From Vespula vulgaris (taxonomy: Eukaryota > Arthropoda > Insecta > Hymenoptera > Vespidae), in assembly GCF_905475345.1 (NCBI RefSeq), contig NC_066603.1, positions 795,001-859,000 of the forward strand: 64,000 nt of DNA, read 5' to 3'. Positions within the stretch are counted from its first letter, which is position 1, and every line of letters begins with the position of its first letter. Under the pieces are notes generated by a model. The model was not told the origin of the DNA. It made no database searches and saw only the letters and a program-made list of their open reading frames with translations. Shown one piece after another: positions 1-14,703 of the stretch. The translations under genes and the position numbers were made by a program.

Positions 1-1775
1 AAAGCTAAAGTAAATTTAGAATATTTAGATACATAGATAATATCTATCACGTTTTGATTTTACATTTAGTTAAGCCGGAGTCGTACGATATTCTGTTTGC
101 AATATATTCCATGGTACAGTAAAACGGAAATGCTAATAACATAGTACGCTTTTACAATTACACACCGATGAAATATCGTTCTTTATGCATTATCATCGAT
201 AATTTTACATGATTACATCTATCGTGATTTATCTACTTCAAGTTTCAAAGTAATGCGAAATGAAAAAGCAAAGGGTAAATAAAAAAAAAGAAAAAGAAAC
301 AAGTAGAAACATGAATAATTTCGATAACACGTCGATACGAAAAAATTCTGATTTGGATTTGCGAGTTCCTCGAAGCAATCTTCTCGAATGATAATTTAGA
401 AATAATAATTAGTCAATATTAATACGTGAACTACGCAAGAATATAGCTTAAAACATCTGACATTTTCTCAGATTTCATAGGATGATGTAAAGAAGGAGCA
501 AATAACGCTATGAGCCAGTCCCGTGACGTTAACTCAACATCGTGTTCCTTCGATCGATGATGTGTTCATTACGAAGAGATTTCATCCGGAAAAGAAGTCG
601 CGGACTTATGCATTCGAACAATAAGAACCCTCTTCTGTCTGCCTATATTATTTCGAGTAGCTACATAACTATGTATTGATATAATTTCTCTCATCGTTCT
701 GTTCACGAAACGATTCGCCATTGTTCCCATCTTCGCGTCAAAATTTATCTCTAAGGAAATCACGAAAAATTATTCTTCCACGCTTGAAAAACATTACTAA
801 ATCTTTTTTTATGGTTTTAAAAGTTTTTTCTTTTTTTTTTCTTTTTTACAAATATCTCCTTGAAATAAACTCACTGTACAGTTAACTCATAAACATTGTT
901 TTGCACATGTAACAAATATGAATCATGATTTACGATCATGTAAAAAAATGTTAAAGAAAAAAATTCATCGGTAAGATCGAACGCTCGTTCGTTCAAGGAT
1001 CGATCCTTTCGAAGGACAATTTACAAAGTTTAGGCGATGTAATAACTATATATATATCTTTGGATGCCTCTCTAAATTCTAAAGAAGTCAATCGAACGAA
1101 ACGATCGTCTTACGTTCACGTTCTCCGCAACTACCAGATCCGGCAACCTTGATCCGTATTCGTGAATACTTTATATGGACTTCTTTCTTCTCAACACAAC
1201 TTGCAAGACAGCTGATATTCTCGAATAAGACTTCGTTCGTTAACTTAATAGTTAGTATTAAAACTATTAGAACTATTAGAGAGTTTATACATGTATGATA
1301 TTCGATGTTTTCTCGATTTATATCGAGGAAAATTCTTCAGATTATTATCAAGAACGTTACAAGAATTTACGATTAAATAGGAATATCCTTAGATTTATCG
1401 TGTAAATGAATTATTCAATGTATCGTTTTTTGTATAATCGTTAACATTTATAAATCAAAAGGAAACGATTATTTTTCTTCATCAACTTCTTCCTCAAAAG
1501 ATAAAAGATGTATCCGATTGATAGATAGAAACGATACTAAACCTGATTACGCATAAATATAATCAATTACGTGATGTTAACGTTAGGTTAAGGTCGAAAC
1601 GAAGATCATCTATCTGTCTTATATTCGTTACTTCTCTGATAATTCTTTTTATCTTTATATTACTTCGTATACTTAGTTATTTGCATATCAAAGCGCGTTT
1701 ACATTCTTTCGCATTCGTCATCGCAAGAAAATTGCTAGTTCAAGTACGAAATTAAAAGAGACATTCTTTACATGT

Positions 1776-1780
<5 letters not shown>

Positions 1781-1827
<47 letters not shown>
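1781..1827. repeat. (TA)n microsatellite
   Basis: A pure TA dinucleotide tract of about 47 bp lies in noncoding AT-rich DNA. Confidence 0.95.
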
Positions 1828-1831
<4 letters not shown>

Positions 1832-3276
1832 TCGTCTTCCTGTTCCTTTTTTTTGTTTAATAATAAAAATTTTTTTAATATCATCAAACTACCATTACTA
1901 CTATTATGCATACTTTATAATATTTTTTAATGATCAAGTTTAAGATCGTAAACAAAAAATTTCCTTTCTTCTTACCCATTAATAAATTATACCTGATTCG
2001 ATGTCTACGTTGACTGCAATAAAAGTACTGCTGACAGATCACAGGATCGTGGTTCATTCTTAACACATGTCACGAAGTCTTTGATGTCAACGACCCTTCT
2101 CTACCGCAATCTCTATCGATTCTTTTCTTTCTCCTATCTTTTCTCATAGATACCTTCTCTCGAATCTTTTTTTTTAAATTTTCATCCTACATAAAAATCG
2201 GATGGTATGGGATGATTCGAACACGAATTCGTTCGATATAACCCTTCCTTTTTTCTACAATGTTCCACGAGGTCGATTTTAACGAGACACGAGACACGAG
2301 ACACGAGATGACAACAATCGAATTTCGAAATCGCTCGTTTCCTTCGAGGTATACTTTCGAAAGAGAGTCACTTTTGCAGCTTCGTTTGTCTCCCAGTCTT
2401 CTATTGTCTTTTCGAATACGAAGCAACCAGCACATGTCGGTTCATTGTTACACCCACACCCATTGCCATTCGTTTGGTATCTTTATTTTGCGCACGCACT
2501 TTTTTCCTTTTTTTTTTGTGTTTCTTTCTTTTTTCCCTTCTTTCTCTGTCTCTCCTTCTTTCTCTCTCTTTCTTCCTCTCTTTTTCTTTCTCTCAATCAC
2601 TCTTTCTTTCTTTCTCGCTGTATGTAATTTTTCTCTTGGCAAATATCAACTTACGTTCTACTCTCTTGTGATGTTCGATACAAACTGAAGGACTCTTATT
2701 CTCCCGACGTAAATGTAAACAAGAAAATCGTAAGAGTGACACGAATAATCAGAATAATCACGCACATGTGATATTTTTGACTCTGTATATACATACGTAC
2801 ATACGCGTTACTCACAACAGACGTTAATTACAGGCTTAATAAACGAATAAAATAATGAAAGAAAGACGATCGATCATAATTCACGTTACTGCTTTAGAAA
2901 AAAAAAAAAAAAAGAGAGAGAGAGAGAAAAAAGGAGATAAATCGTTTTTTTTCGATTAAAAAAAGGAAAAAAAAAGAAAATGAAAAAGATAAAAGTCCGA
3001 TCGAATTATCTTTTACGAAATAGGCTTCCTTATCTACCAAGCATTTTTCAAATCGCGTGAAACGCGTCGAGTTTCTTCTTTTAGTCGAATAAAACGTCGT
3101 GAGTAGAGAGCACGTGGCCGGTCGATGTCGCGATCGATTTTGCGGTCGACTCGAGACGACGAGCGAGACGACGATCGGTGTGGCAAGCGAACGAGTCGAA
3201 TCAGACAGCCACCAATGAAGAAACTTTGCTATCGGAGATATCCTAGTATATATTCGTGTATCCGTCTGCTCAGTCT

Positions 3277-3320
3277 ATGTATATATGTATGTATGTATGT
3301 ATGTATATATGTATGTATGT
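3277..3320. repeat. (ATGT)n/(AT)n compound microsatellite
   Basis: ATGT tetranucleotide repeats are interspersed with TATA steps. Open frames crossing it read as repeats of Met/Tyr/Val/Cys and are not genes. Confidence 0.9.
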
Positions 3321-4073
3321 TGCTCTAGGCTCGATCCTTGGAAATATTCCTTCCTCGCTTATTAGACCCGTCACGAGAAGCTACACCTCACACTTAATTC
3401 TTCTGCAATGCAGGACTCTAAAATTACCCCTTTTCCTTTAGAGGATCGTTATCACTGCTCCGATTCCTTTCACAATTTCAAATAAGAAAACTCTCTTCTT
3501 CGTGACTTGCAATACACTTCTTTCTTCTGTTCGAATCGAAGAAAAATGTTGTACTCATCGGTAAAATATGTCTATAGTTATGAGAATATACGCATCCCTT
3601 TCTATATCGAGTAAGAATCTTTACTGTGTCAAGATCAGCAAGAACAGAACGAAGATATACGTAAATATACTTATTTTTCTTCTATGCAATTTTTTCTTTA
3701 TCATTCGTATACACGCATGTAATTAAAAAACTAATTCTTGCGCAAGTTCGATGAAAATCTTCGTCTAAAACGTCGTCCACTATTCACAATCTTTACGTCT
3801 TCTTCGCTTCATTTGTGTAACTCGTTCTCTTCTATTCGATCGTATAAACGATTTCGAAATCGATGTTCTTTTCTGTTTTTTATTGAAAAGTATCTATGTG
3901 CAATACTATATCTATCCGCACGGAACAACGGAGAAACCTTCGAGTTAGCTCGATGAAGGTCTTGGCAACATCAAAGTGAAGGGTTCTCGTACGATTAATG
4001 TCAAACTCAATCGAGAAGTTTTTTTTTTAACCGTGACAAGTTTTTTTGCTTTTATTTCTGTTTTCTTTTCTCC

Positions 4074-4074
<1 letters not shown>

Positions 4075-4122
<48 letters not shown>
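4075..4122. repeat. (TTA)n trinucleotide microsatellite
   Basis: About 16 units of TTA/ATT are uninterrupted. The leucine-rich open frame across this stretch is produced by the repeat. Confidence 0.95.
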
Positions 4123-4123
<1 letters not shown>

Positions 4124-6784
4124 TTTTTTTTTGTTAAAGAATCTTTTGCAAGAAATGCTCCTAGTAAACAACCGTACGCGATTTTTAACTTCGTCAAAAA
4201 CTGCTCCGGCCACGATGAGTTGTGTTCGAGCGAACCTTGAAGACTCCCGATCGTTCATGCCAGCCACGACTTGGTATACCGCGTATTTCTCTCTCTCTCC
4301 CTGTCCTTGTTTCTCTTTGTCTCTTTTCCCTCTCTCCCTCTTTCTCTATCTACCTCTACAATCTACATCACATAGCGTACCATCGTGTATGAACGTTGTG
4401 CATAACTGTACACCGCTACATCACGCGATTCAAGTACATTTCGATTCGAACACGTGCGTTATCACGTGTGTCTGTGCGTGATAATTCTGTAAAGAAAAAA
4501 AAAAGAAAAAAAAAAGAAGATTGATAAACCGAATAATCGTCCAATTCGAAATTTGTAAAAACGTATTGTTTCATTTCTTTTTCTATTTCTCTTTCTTTTC
4601 ATTTATTGTTTCGTTTTCTTTCTCTGTTCTTCTGTACTTCTTTTTTGAATAAATCTCATTAATGATGACCAAGCAAAATTAATTATCTCCTTTATCTTAT
4701 GTATATTAATAAATTCAACGAATTTATAATATAAGAAAAAAAAATTAAGAGAAAGAATAATTACTTTGGCTTGGATCAAAGATAAAAACGCATTAAGAAA
4801 ATTGATAATAATTCTGTACGAAGAATTTCTCTCGAAAGGGTTTTAGTTTTAAATCTGATAAATTTAACTCTGGCAAATGAGTTGAGTCATTCTGACTTTG
4901 CAATAGTTTGAATAGTTATTTCGCTGTTCTAGAAAATAATGCGTCGTTTAAGAAGAAGACAAGGTAACTCGGATTGCTCATGATACTGAAAGAGTCTATG
5001 CGAAGGTTGCATTTAATTGATCGTTTCTCACATTGACCATGTGTTACTATATCGATCACGAATGTACGTATATATTATTGTGGCAGTAATTATAAAAATA
5101 GTACAAGATCAGCACAAATTCTAAAAATAATTGGATTTATCACTTATTTGGAATTAGATCGATCTACGTAATAATATCCATGGAATTATTAAAAAATATA
5201 TAGATATACCTATATCGAATGAATCACATAAAACTGAAAACGTGAATATCATGGTTATTTTTCCAAATAAAAATATACATTTCTGAGTAAAGGTAAATCA
5301 AGGTAAATTTAAAACGTTTGATATTATTCCAACTATGATCGTTGAAAAAGAAAATATGTGTGTGTTTGTGCGTGTGTGTATGGTTCGGGATATCGTCATA
5401 ACAATCAGCTGATATAGATGCCGAACAAAACAAAATTCGTAAATAATATCTTTGTAATATCTTTCCTTGGAGCTTGGTCTCGTATCGTATAGCGAAAAGG
5501 TATAAAGAAAAAAAAAAAAAATCGAAGGCAAGCAAGAAACAGAAAAAAAAAGAAAAAAGAGAACCACGTAATGTTTTATTCAAAGTCATGACTAAGAACG
5601 GAAATTTAAGGGATGTGAATTCGTGTCGGCGGTCACGTTTGCTAGCTCACCGAGAAAGACGTATATACATATATACATAAAGATATGTTATTAAATATCA
5701 TATATATTTTTCAATTTAAGAAATATTTAGAAAAATCTCTTTCATCCTTTTTCTCGAGTACGTGCAAACGGCACGTATCATCGTATGGTTTTCTCGTTTC
5801 TCTCGAAAGTATCCGTTTAGCTCGCGGGAAGGACACTTCTTGTGTTTTGCAACTATAAGAAATAATGATAGCTTAATACCTAACGTTCGATTAAAAAAAA
5901 ATTCGAGAGAGAAAGAGAAGAGAGAGAGAAAAAGAGAAACAAAAATAAAAATCTATGCTGAATCTTCGTGATTAATCTTCCATGTAATTGCGAAAATGAT
6001 GTAATCAAGTGAAGTTGCAAATAAATATTTCATCTCTAAATATCTTCTTCGATTTTTTTATCTAATTCACAGATTGATTGCTCTCGAAGCAATTTATATA
6101 TATATATATAAACGTCCTAAGAACTAGTATCAATTCTGTCTAATACTAAATAAAATAATATAGATACAATTATAAATTAATTAATCTAGAGAAAATCGAG
6201 AGAAAATAAATAAAACTAAGATTACATATACAGTCGAGCTTCGATCTGGTACGACCTTCTCCCTTCGACGACTTGGCTGCTACTAACGCGATGTCCAAAA
6301 CAAATTGAATTAATCCGAAGTACAGAAGGGAGAAACAAAACAAAACGGGGTCATATCCCCTCCGCTTAGATTTTCGTAAGACGTTTATCTCTACTATTTT
6401 TATTAGAGAATATACCTTTCCTTGAGTCATCGATAATCGTGAACTCCGAGTAAATTGCTATTTCTCTTTCGTGAGATATACCAGTCGAAGTGCAGAACAA
6501 ATATTTGATATTTTGGTATCGTGAAACTTTATTAAGAACAATTATAAAGATACCGTTCGATCGAGCTATCGACTCTCGAATAGAGAGAGATAGAGAAAAA
6601 GGGACAGAGTGAGAGTTTCTCTTTTTGAAACTCACCAAAGAGATTTAAATAAATATTATTCGAAGAAACTTAATGAAAGAAATGTTTTCGAATCTCTCTC
6701 TCTCTCTCTTTCTTTCTCTCTCTTTCTTTTTTCTCTTTCTCTTTGTCTTCCAAATTTTCAAAGTAATAATTTTATTGTTTTCTC

Positions 6785-6990
6785 ATTTAAACGAGATGAT
6801 CGGTGCAGCAGTACTGCAGCTAACGTATCAGGATAGCAGACAGAAGCTGGAGGCGAACGAGGTTTGCCGCCTGATGCAACCAATGCACCGGTGCAAGTGC
6901 ATCGCGAACTTTATTTATAGCCTCTCCACGCGCGACTCGCTCGATTCTCTTTGTGTCCGAAAGCCATACGTGCGAGTGAAAAAGTAAGAG
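6785..6990. other. GC-richer unique island in noncoding DNA
   Basis: This block is clearly less AT-rich than its surroundings and is free of simple repeats. It follows a CT-rich tract. Both strands have short open frames, but none has a domain I recognise or a convincing acceptor/donor pair. It could be a regulatory element, an untranslated exon or a promoter. A TATA-like stretch (TTTATTTATAGC) near 6910 is consistent with the last option but is weak evidence. Confidence 0.3.
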
Positions 6991-8476
6991 AGAAGAGTAG
7001 GCACTAACTATATCGATCGCCAAGCTAATTGTATTTTGTAGTTGATGGGAGGGACCTACGAACGAGAGTAATGGTAGATATATTTTTAAATCGATTTTTG
7101 ATCGAAGAAATTTCATTCCAAAATGTTTTCCGATGTAATACGTTCCGCATTCTTTTTTTTTTTTTACTATTACGGAGAAACGATTTTTTGTATTTTGTAA
7201 CGAAAAAAAAAAAAAAATTGAAAGAAAAGCTACGACATTTAAGAAATGTGATCCAACTCTTCGATTATAGTAATAAAAAGGTAATGAAAGAGAAATATGT
7301 TAATCGTAAGAGGAGAAAATAAATATAATTATAACAAACTAAGTACTTTCTCAAGGATGTGAAGTACCGTAGATATCGTCCTACGAAATCACTTGCTCTG
7401 TGATGACGAATAACGAACTGTCAACGGTAAGCCATAGAATCCGTTATGCACTAACAGTTGCTAGACGCGAGTCTACCAAGTTATTATACGAAGGTCATAA
7501 TTTAAATTTAAGAATGAGCTTATCTCTCTTTTTTTTTTGTTATCCAATTTCATCGTTCTCAAAAACTTTCTAATGTTTAAAATGTTTCCTTCTATGTATA
7601 TTACTTATTTACATTTAAATCCAACCAAGATCAAATCTCGATATCCATGTTTAAAGATGAATCATTGAACGATCCTTTCATAACACTATGATAAAATTTG
7701 CTTACTCGTGCATACGTCCTACGTAATTGATATACCGTATAATTTCATTTTACATATACAAGAGGGTATAGAAATCCGAGTGGCTGAAGGTGACACGATG
7801 ATCAGTTAGTTATTGTTTCTGAATCGTCAGCACGTAGTATTGTAAACCGAGATAACAATGTTACGTTAATGAGAATGCGAAAGAGAGAGAGAGAAAGAGA
7901 GAAAATGAGAGAGACTATACGTAATTCATGTAACACGATAATTATGAGAATGAGCGAAACACGAGTCAACGTGAAATCGATTTCGAACGAATAATTACAT
8001 AATTTATCGGGTCTCTTTTCTAAGATTAAATGAAAAATAAAAATGGAGGAATTTTCGAACATATTTGCATACTTCGTTAAAGGAAAATCATCAATGTTGT
8101 ATAATCAAGTTGGACAATTCGGTTTAATGAACTTTTAACTTTCCAAATCGAACGAAGTCACGAACGTGTCATATCTATGGCGTGGTAAAAGTGATTATGG
8201 TAGACTACACATAATATGTAATAGTAGTTACACGTTAGCCAAGCGAGGAAGAAGTTAAGTTGCTTCTACTCGAGAAGACTAATTACAGAAAGGGGGAAAA
8301 GGTTCATTCGCATGATATACCTACTACCTGATCTATTCCGATCGGTTTCAACGTGTTCTCGCATTGCTACCAACCACGAGAAATATCCGTCATGAGGTTG
8401 CAATGGAAATAATAAATCAACTTAGGTATCCGGTAAATGGAGCTGAAAACCGCGATAGACATACCTAGTCGATATT

Positions 8477-8477
<1 letters not shown>

Positions 8478-8525
<48 letters not shown>

Positions 8526-8580
8526 TATATGTATGTATGTATGTATGTATATATATTGTATGTATGTATATATATTGTAT
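8478..8580. repeat. (AT)n-(GTAT)n compound microsatellite
   Basis: About 50 bp of pure AT is followed by GTAT repeats and two copies of a TATATATTGTATGT-like step. It is a long, probably polymorphic tract. Confidence 0.95.
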
Positions 8581-10239
8581 GTTCGATCATTGGATCACAG
8601 AGGTAACATTAACACCTTCTATGAAATCGAAAGCTATCTGATCGAAATATCGATCTTATTTGATAAAAAACATTTCTAAATAAAAACTAAAAAAAGATAC
8701 AAAATGACTATAACTGGAAGTAGAAAGAACTAGTAAACATTGATAAAACGAAGCGAAAAGCATACTATATTTACCAGAGGTATTAATACGTCATGGTCTA
8801 TAAACGACCAGTAAGGCGTGTTAAAAAAAAAAGGAGTATATCATCGTCGCGTCATAGATTAACGAACTATTAATGGAATTATATTGAAGATAAAGATATC
8901 CGGTGTCTTTGTAATTTTCTTTTAACACGCCTTTAACGCAATTAAAGAGAGAGAGAGAGAGAGAAGGAGAAACAAAAAGAAAATAAAGACGATAAGCTCT
9001 GTTATTATTTAACACCGTTACGGATGATAATTTATGGAGGTTGGGCTGTGTCCGTACGGTTTCTGGATAAATTCATATTGGAAAGAAAAAGAAAGAGAGA
9101 GAGATATGGAAGAGGAGAAGAAAGAGTAGGAGGATGGATCATGTTACACAATAGGAGGACGCACGTTCTATCCGCGAAAGGATAATAATTATTCGCTCGA
9201 GCGAACCAGACAATCGGTACGATCTCGTACTTGCAAATAATAGACGTTAATTACGATCGATGCTACGACTCGTGACTTTGTTTTAACTTACAGCGCGAGT
9301 AACTACTCTTTTTTCTCTCTTTTTTTCTCTTTTTTTCTTTTTTTTTCCAAAACCATTTTTTCTACGTAAAAATTACGACTTGATCGAAGATATTTTTTCG
9401 TGCCATATTCGTAATAAATAATTTTATATTTGAAGCTTTGAAGCATAGCTTGCAAATATTCTGACTTTCGTATCATTTCGATTTTTGTAAGATAGTTACG
9501 TAGGTATCTAGAGTCATTGATCGACCTTGGGAATAATTCCAATGTGAAAATCACGTAGGTAAGAGAAGGTCAGACTTTGAATTAGCAAAATCGGTTTCCG
9601 GCTCGACGCGAAGAAAAAAATATGTTAAGAGGATATCAAAGTATTATATCTTTCTGGCCGGTTATATAATCTATATTAATTATCATTATCAATGAGAAAA
9701 AAAAATATCTACATTATATGTGTATCAAAAGATTTCGACTTCGATTAGAAACCGAAGCTTGTCTAGTCTTCCGTTCGTTCTAATTTCGCCACGGAAAAGT
9801 TTCTACTTTCCATCGGTATTCAAAATGTTTATTTATGAAGGACTATGCTAACGCGTCTGTTTCGTACTCGTTAGTCAAGAATTTTTTGTCTTCTCTGTAC
9901 AATATGCGATCATAAGATAAGCCTTATAATAATTAAGATCTCATTAAATTCTCGTCGATACGCATAAAATCGCTTTACAAAGAGCCACGTAAATATTAAG
10001 CAATTAAAATTAAGTGAGGTGCGGCTCTCAAGGAATCTACGATCTCCTACAATGTCTTTCGTTCGTCGACTAACTTAAAAAGATAAAAAAGAAAGCAAAA
10101 AAAAGGAAACCGATCGAGATTTAACGAGCTATTTGAACATACAAAGCTGATATAACTGGATAGGAAAATTTCAAATCGATCGTTTAAGAAAAACAGGAAG
10201 TGTGCTTTCTATTCGCGAACGGAATACATGATAAATAAC

Positions 10240-10267
10240 TAAATAAATAAATAAATAAATAAATAAA
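10240..10267. repeat. (AAAT)n microsatellite
   Basis: AAAT tetranucleotide units run to about 10267, and a related AATA tract occurs again near 10310-10330. Confidence 0.9.
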
Positions 10268-11823
10268 TTTGTGCTGAGAAAGATTACGATAAAGATCTTT
10301 ATGAAAAAAAAATAAATAAATAAATAAAAATGAATGAAAAGAAAGAAACAAGAAAACATATTAGAACACAATCGTCGTTTCCTACGAGATGCATGATTTC
10401 AATGTGAACATTCATTCGTATAACAATAAATGCTAAATTATGTAAAAAAGATGTGCCAAGTATTATATCATCGTTCTGGAAGGCGCGATGTCATTCATAC
10501 GATTTTAACGGTACACTCCTGATTACATACTCGCGAGGCAAGCCTCTTAATAGGATTTACGGACGCGGAAAGCACTGCTATTCTCCCTCTCCCACTCCCT
10601 CTCCCTTTCCCTCTCCCTCTCTGTCTCTCTCTTTCTCTCTGTCGTTTCAGTATCGCGATCTTGATTTAATTCTCTTTTATAATCTCACCCCCTGCACGCG
10701 AAGAGACATCGCAGTCTGAATTTACATCGATGACTCGTGGTCGTATTACAAATGAGTTTTTGCAACGTTCAAAAACATTTTCTTTTTCTTTTTTCTTCCT
10801 TTTTTCTTCTGCCTTCTTTCTCTCTTTGTTCGCCAAGATATTATCTTTGTAATTTCAATCATAAGTTGAAAATGCATTGACACGAAAAAAAAGGAAAAGG
10901 AAAAAGAAAAATTAATGACAGATAAAATAGGTCGTATAAAATTATGTTATCGATCGACCGATCGATCGTACTCCATTATCAAATATATATTCTTATATCT
11001 TTTCTCATTTTTCATTGTCAATCATAATTTCTATCTCTCTCTCTCTCTTTCTATCTCTTTCTCTCTCTCTTTCTCTAATATAAGCAAATCAGTCATGAGT
11101 TAATTCACGTAATATCGATAATCATGCATAGAAAGGTGAACCAAAATGCATGCACTTTGATTAATCGAAACGAAATTAAGAAAGAGAGAGAAATTCTGTT
11201 GAACGTTGCTATCTTTTCAATTTCGATGGAAAGATCACTGTTTTTGTGTTGAAACTCTCTTGTAAGCTAAGTTACACCATATGACTTCGAAGTATTCGAA
11301 TGAAAAATTAGATTGAGACAGGAGATCGTGGAAAAGACACTTTCTACCTGAAAATTAACGTCGTGAACGATTTCACGGATCATTCGATACGGTAGATGTA
11401 TGAACAAATGAGTGAATAAGTCGCAAAGGAAAGATATAAAAAAAAGATAAAAAAATAAAATAAAAATAAAATAAAAAATATATACAGGATGAAGATATTT
11501 GAAATGATTATGTTAGGTAATAACGAGATTTTAACGACGTTAAGAAGTATTAACGTGGAGCATAAAAGAAGAAAATGATTATCCAATTAAATTTTTATAT
11601 CTATTCATTGATCGTCCTTGAATAGGATTCATTCTCAGGATGTATAATAATCCGACATATAATTCGACTTTACGATATGCATTCTAAATAATTTTATAAG
11701 CTAAACGAAATAGGAGCAAAAGGGATCGAGAAAAAGATTTGTTGGTTTTGCCGTTGTCGCGTTAGAGAAGCAATTGACTACCTGCCGTATAACCGGCTTT
11801 AACAGTCTACCATCAAAGGCGAT

Positions 11824-11866
11824 GCAGCAGCTGCTGCTGCTGCTGCTATTGCTGTTGCTGCTGCTT
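11824..11866. repeat. (CTG)n trinucleotide microsatellite
   Basis: An imperfect CTG/CAG repeat has a few TTG/ATT interruptions. On the plus strand it would read as poly-Leu and on the minus strand as poly-Ser/Asn. Flanking sequence gives no coding or splice support, so I treat it as noncoding. Confidence 0.85.
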
Positions 11867-12049
11867 CCATTCCAGAGAGAATCCCGAAGAGTCAACTCTG
11901 AAATTCACTGTTCAAGAAAGAGAGAGAGAGAGAGAGAAAAAGATGTACATACAAGAAAATCCTTAAGTGAAAATTTCTAACGAAAGCATTAGACAAATGT
12001 GGAAATACTTTTCCTTTCTCGTCTACGCGTATGTACATATTACTTATTA

Positions 12050-12081
12050 ATAACAATAATAATAATAATAATAATAATAAT
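12050..12081. repeat. (AAT)n trinucleotide microsatellite
   Basis: About ten AAT units lie in AT-rich noncoding DNA. Confidence 0.9.
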
Positions 12082-14163
12082 CGTAATAATTTCTATCATA
12101 TAAAATTACTTTTAATGATAATTATAAAATGAGAAAAAATAATTTTACGGGTCAACGACTTGAAATAACAATTTCTAGTAAACGTCAAAATGTCACGAAC
12201 GAATTTGGGACGATCGAACGCGAATCCTTTCTGTCCGACTTCCTTAATTGGCTCGTAACATTACCTACTTTCCAAGATGTCTAGTTGCTAGTATACGAAT
12301 TCTCCGTTACGAATGTTCTGACAGTTATTGATGCGTGGGTAGATAGATATATTCTATGTATCCTTCGAAATATGTTTCGTGGAACGAGGAGAACCGTCGA
12401 CTTGCCTAGAATTCTACATATCTATATGTAATTGGCATATACCTGTATAAAGTGAACGTGACATTACATGCAACTATCATCTGAAAAGCGATGCGATTAA
12501 ATAGATTAAATTCGAAGATAAAATTAATAAGATCGATTATCAAAAATGAACGTCGATTGATTCAAAAGAAACGATATTGCTTGAGTGTACATTTCAATTA
12601 TTAAAAAAGAAAGAAAAATAAACAAAAAAAAAAGATAAGATAAAACGAGTCTGTTGACTTCTTCGTTAAAATAAAAATCGAGATACGTTTTGTTTATCTT
12701 GAAAACTTATAAAAATATTTGGAATAGTTATTTTTAACGAGATATATATTTGTTAATGTTCTCGTTATGTTAGCTAAACTCGATAAAAATGAGATTTAAC
12801 GATTTACCATTATTATTGTTATTATCGTTCATCATCATCATCATCATCATCGTGTTTATGTACGTACGCTTTTCTTGGAGTTTCTGTTAAGAGAAATTTA
12901 ACCGTGATTCGAAAAAGAAATTTGGAAAAATTCTTGGCGAAAGTCCCACGGAGGAGACAGACTAAGGAACGAGCGAGACAAGAAGGCGGAGAACCGGTTA
13001 TTCGCCTGCGAGAACCTTACAGACCACCGACGTTACCGATTCCTTTTCGTATATAATATATATTTGTATATATACCTACACCTACTATGATAAACGATCT
13101 ATCCTACAAGTGAATCGTTTTACAATTGGAAATGGTTTGCTGTTTGAAAATTTCTATTGTTCTTCGGGAAGAATTCACGAACTGATCGTATCTAAATTTA
13201 CATAAGGGTTCATTACTTATTATTCAAAAAGTTTAAAAAATTCAAAAAATCTGACCTCTTCATCCGAAAAGATGATTACTATTATATAATTCGTTGGAAA
13301 CAATTACGATCATAATCCTCGTCTTTAATTTCACTATAGGAAGATTAATTGATTCATATAAAATTTGTTGTATTATTTTATATCGTATCATTTTATCAAA
13401 GAAAAAATTTCTATTCTAAATTTTGGTCCAAGGTTAAACGATTAATCCGACCATTCAATTTTATCGTTGGAACGATCGAAATTATTTCGATAAATTTCTA
13501 TGATCAAATCATAGCAATTTTTACATTCTTTGCATGAGAATTAAAATTGTAGTGTTATTTCTTTCTTTCTGGGCAGTTTCGTAGCACGCCAACACACACT
13601 TCACCTGGGAAATAATCAATAAGAAACGTTACCACCGCGGTCAGGCGTGTATAAGCACCGCCCTAACGTGACCGTCGGGTTCGTCGCTTGGCTACACAAA
13701 GCATGTCCACAAATCTAAAGAAAGGATTTAATTTTTTTTTTCTCGAAAGAAAACGGGAAACAATCATAAAAATCGATTTTTCTGCTTAGGCGTTTCTTTT
13801 TTTTTCTCGTATAAAAATGACGGAAGTGCGATTCAAAAATGTTTTATTTACCCGTATGAAAAATTAAAAATACATTTTTTAATTACCGCTCTAAACATAT
13901 TCGACTTCCGGTACTTTCGCTTTAAACATGCGAACGTAGATATCCAAGAACGGAATAAACTGATTCACATTTGTTGAATCAATTCATCATCGTTTCAACG
14001 TTACGGAGCATATCCATTTGTGAGAGATCGTCGAAGAGTTTCCGATTAGATAAGAAACTAAGAAAGAAAGAATAAGGTGAACAAGCTGGAATAAGAGTAT
14101 TAGAAAAGAGGGAAAGGCAATCGTGTGAAAAGATCGAATTGCCTTCTCGCTTTTAGAAAGACG

Positions 14164-14256
14164 TTGAAATGAAATAAAATGAAATGAAATGGAATGAAAT
14201 GAAATGAAACGAAAAGAAAAAGAAAAAAAAAGAAAAAGAAAAAGAAAAAGAAAAGA
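14164..14256. repeat. (GAAAT)n / (GAAAA)n pentanucleotide tract
   Basis: A run of GAAAT-type pentamers passes into GAAAAA-type units. Open frames here on the minus strand are Phe/Ser/Leu-rich products of the repeat. Confidence 0.9.
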
Positions 14257-14666
14257 GATAAGAAAAGTAGTCAAGGTTTTCTCCGTTTTCTGAACTAAAC
14301 TCCGAACGATCTCCTACTCGTATTTTCGTTTTTACGAGAGCGAAGTATTAGAAATCCTTGAACAAATTTTTCTATTTCTCCTAGATCCGAAAGATCTCAT
14401 TGAGTTCTCGTTCTAAAACGGGAAAGCTCGTTTCTTTGACACGACGTATTACGTAACGGTTAAACAATCCTAATGGAAAAAGAAAAAAGAATGGAACAAA
14501 AGCAGCATTGAGGATAGAAAATGTGTTGCCCAAGAGAAACGATTAGACTGTTAAGTTCTTTGAAGGAAGGGAAAAAAGAAAAGGAAAAAAAAAAAAAAAC
14601 TTCCGAGAAGATCTTCGTAAATTGGGTGAGGAGTCAAGTGGAAATGTATAAAAGTATAAAAAAAAG

Positions 14667-14670
<4 letters not shown>

Positions 14671-14699
<29 letters not shown>
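14671..14699. repeat. (GA)n microsatellite
   Basis: A pure GA dinucleotide run lies in a purine-rich segment. A CT-rich tract follows at about 14770-14830. Confidence 0.9.

Positions 14700-14703
<4 letters not shown>

Larger units (their letters stand above)
1..6779. other. Noncoding, microsatellite-rich desert
   Basis: No open frame here has a recognisable domain, non-repetitive composition and splice-site support together. The open frames translate from CT/GA or poly-T tracts or are short AT-rich chance frames. Visible content is simple repeats, poly-A/poly-T runs and AT-rich unique sequence. It may be intergenic, or part of a very long intron of the minus-strand gene whose last visible exon ends at 18981 with a good donor; that is inference. 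Confidence 0.7.
6991..12899. other. Noncoding AT-rich desert
   Basis: No coding sequence is supported. The stretch contains poly-A/T runs, GA/CT tracts, an AT/GTAT compound microsatellite near 8.5 kb, AAAT repeats near 10.25 kb, a CTG/CAG tract near 11.84 kb and AAT repeats near 12.06 kb. Confidence 0.7.

Noticed and set aside
2260..2688. 142-codon plus-strand open frame
   Set aside because: Mostly a CT/TTTC tract giving Phe/Ser/Leu; frames on both strands are open for the same reason.
8478..8580. CRISPR-like or satellite array
   Set aside because: Dinucleotide/tetranucleotide microsatellite with no spacers and no longer repeat unit.
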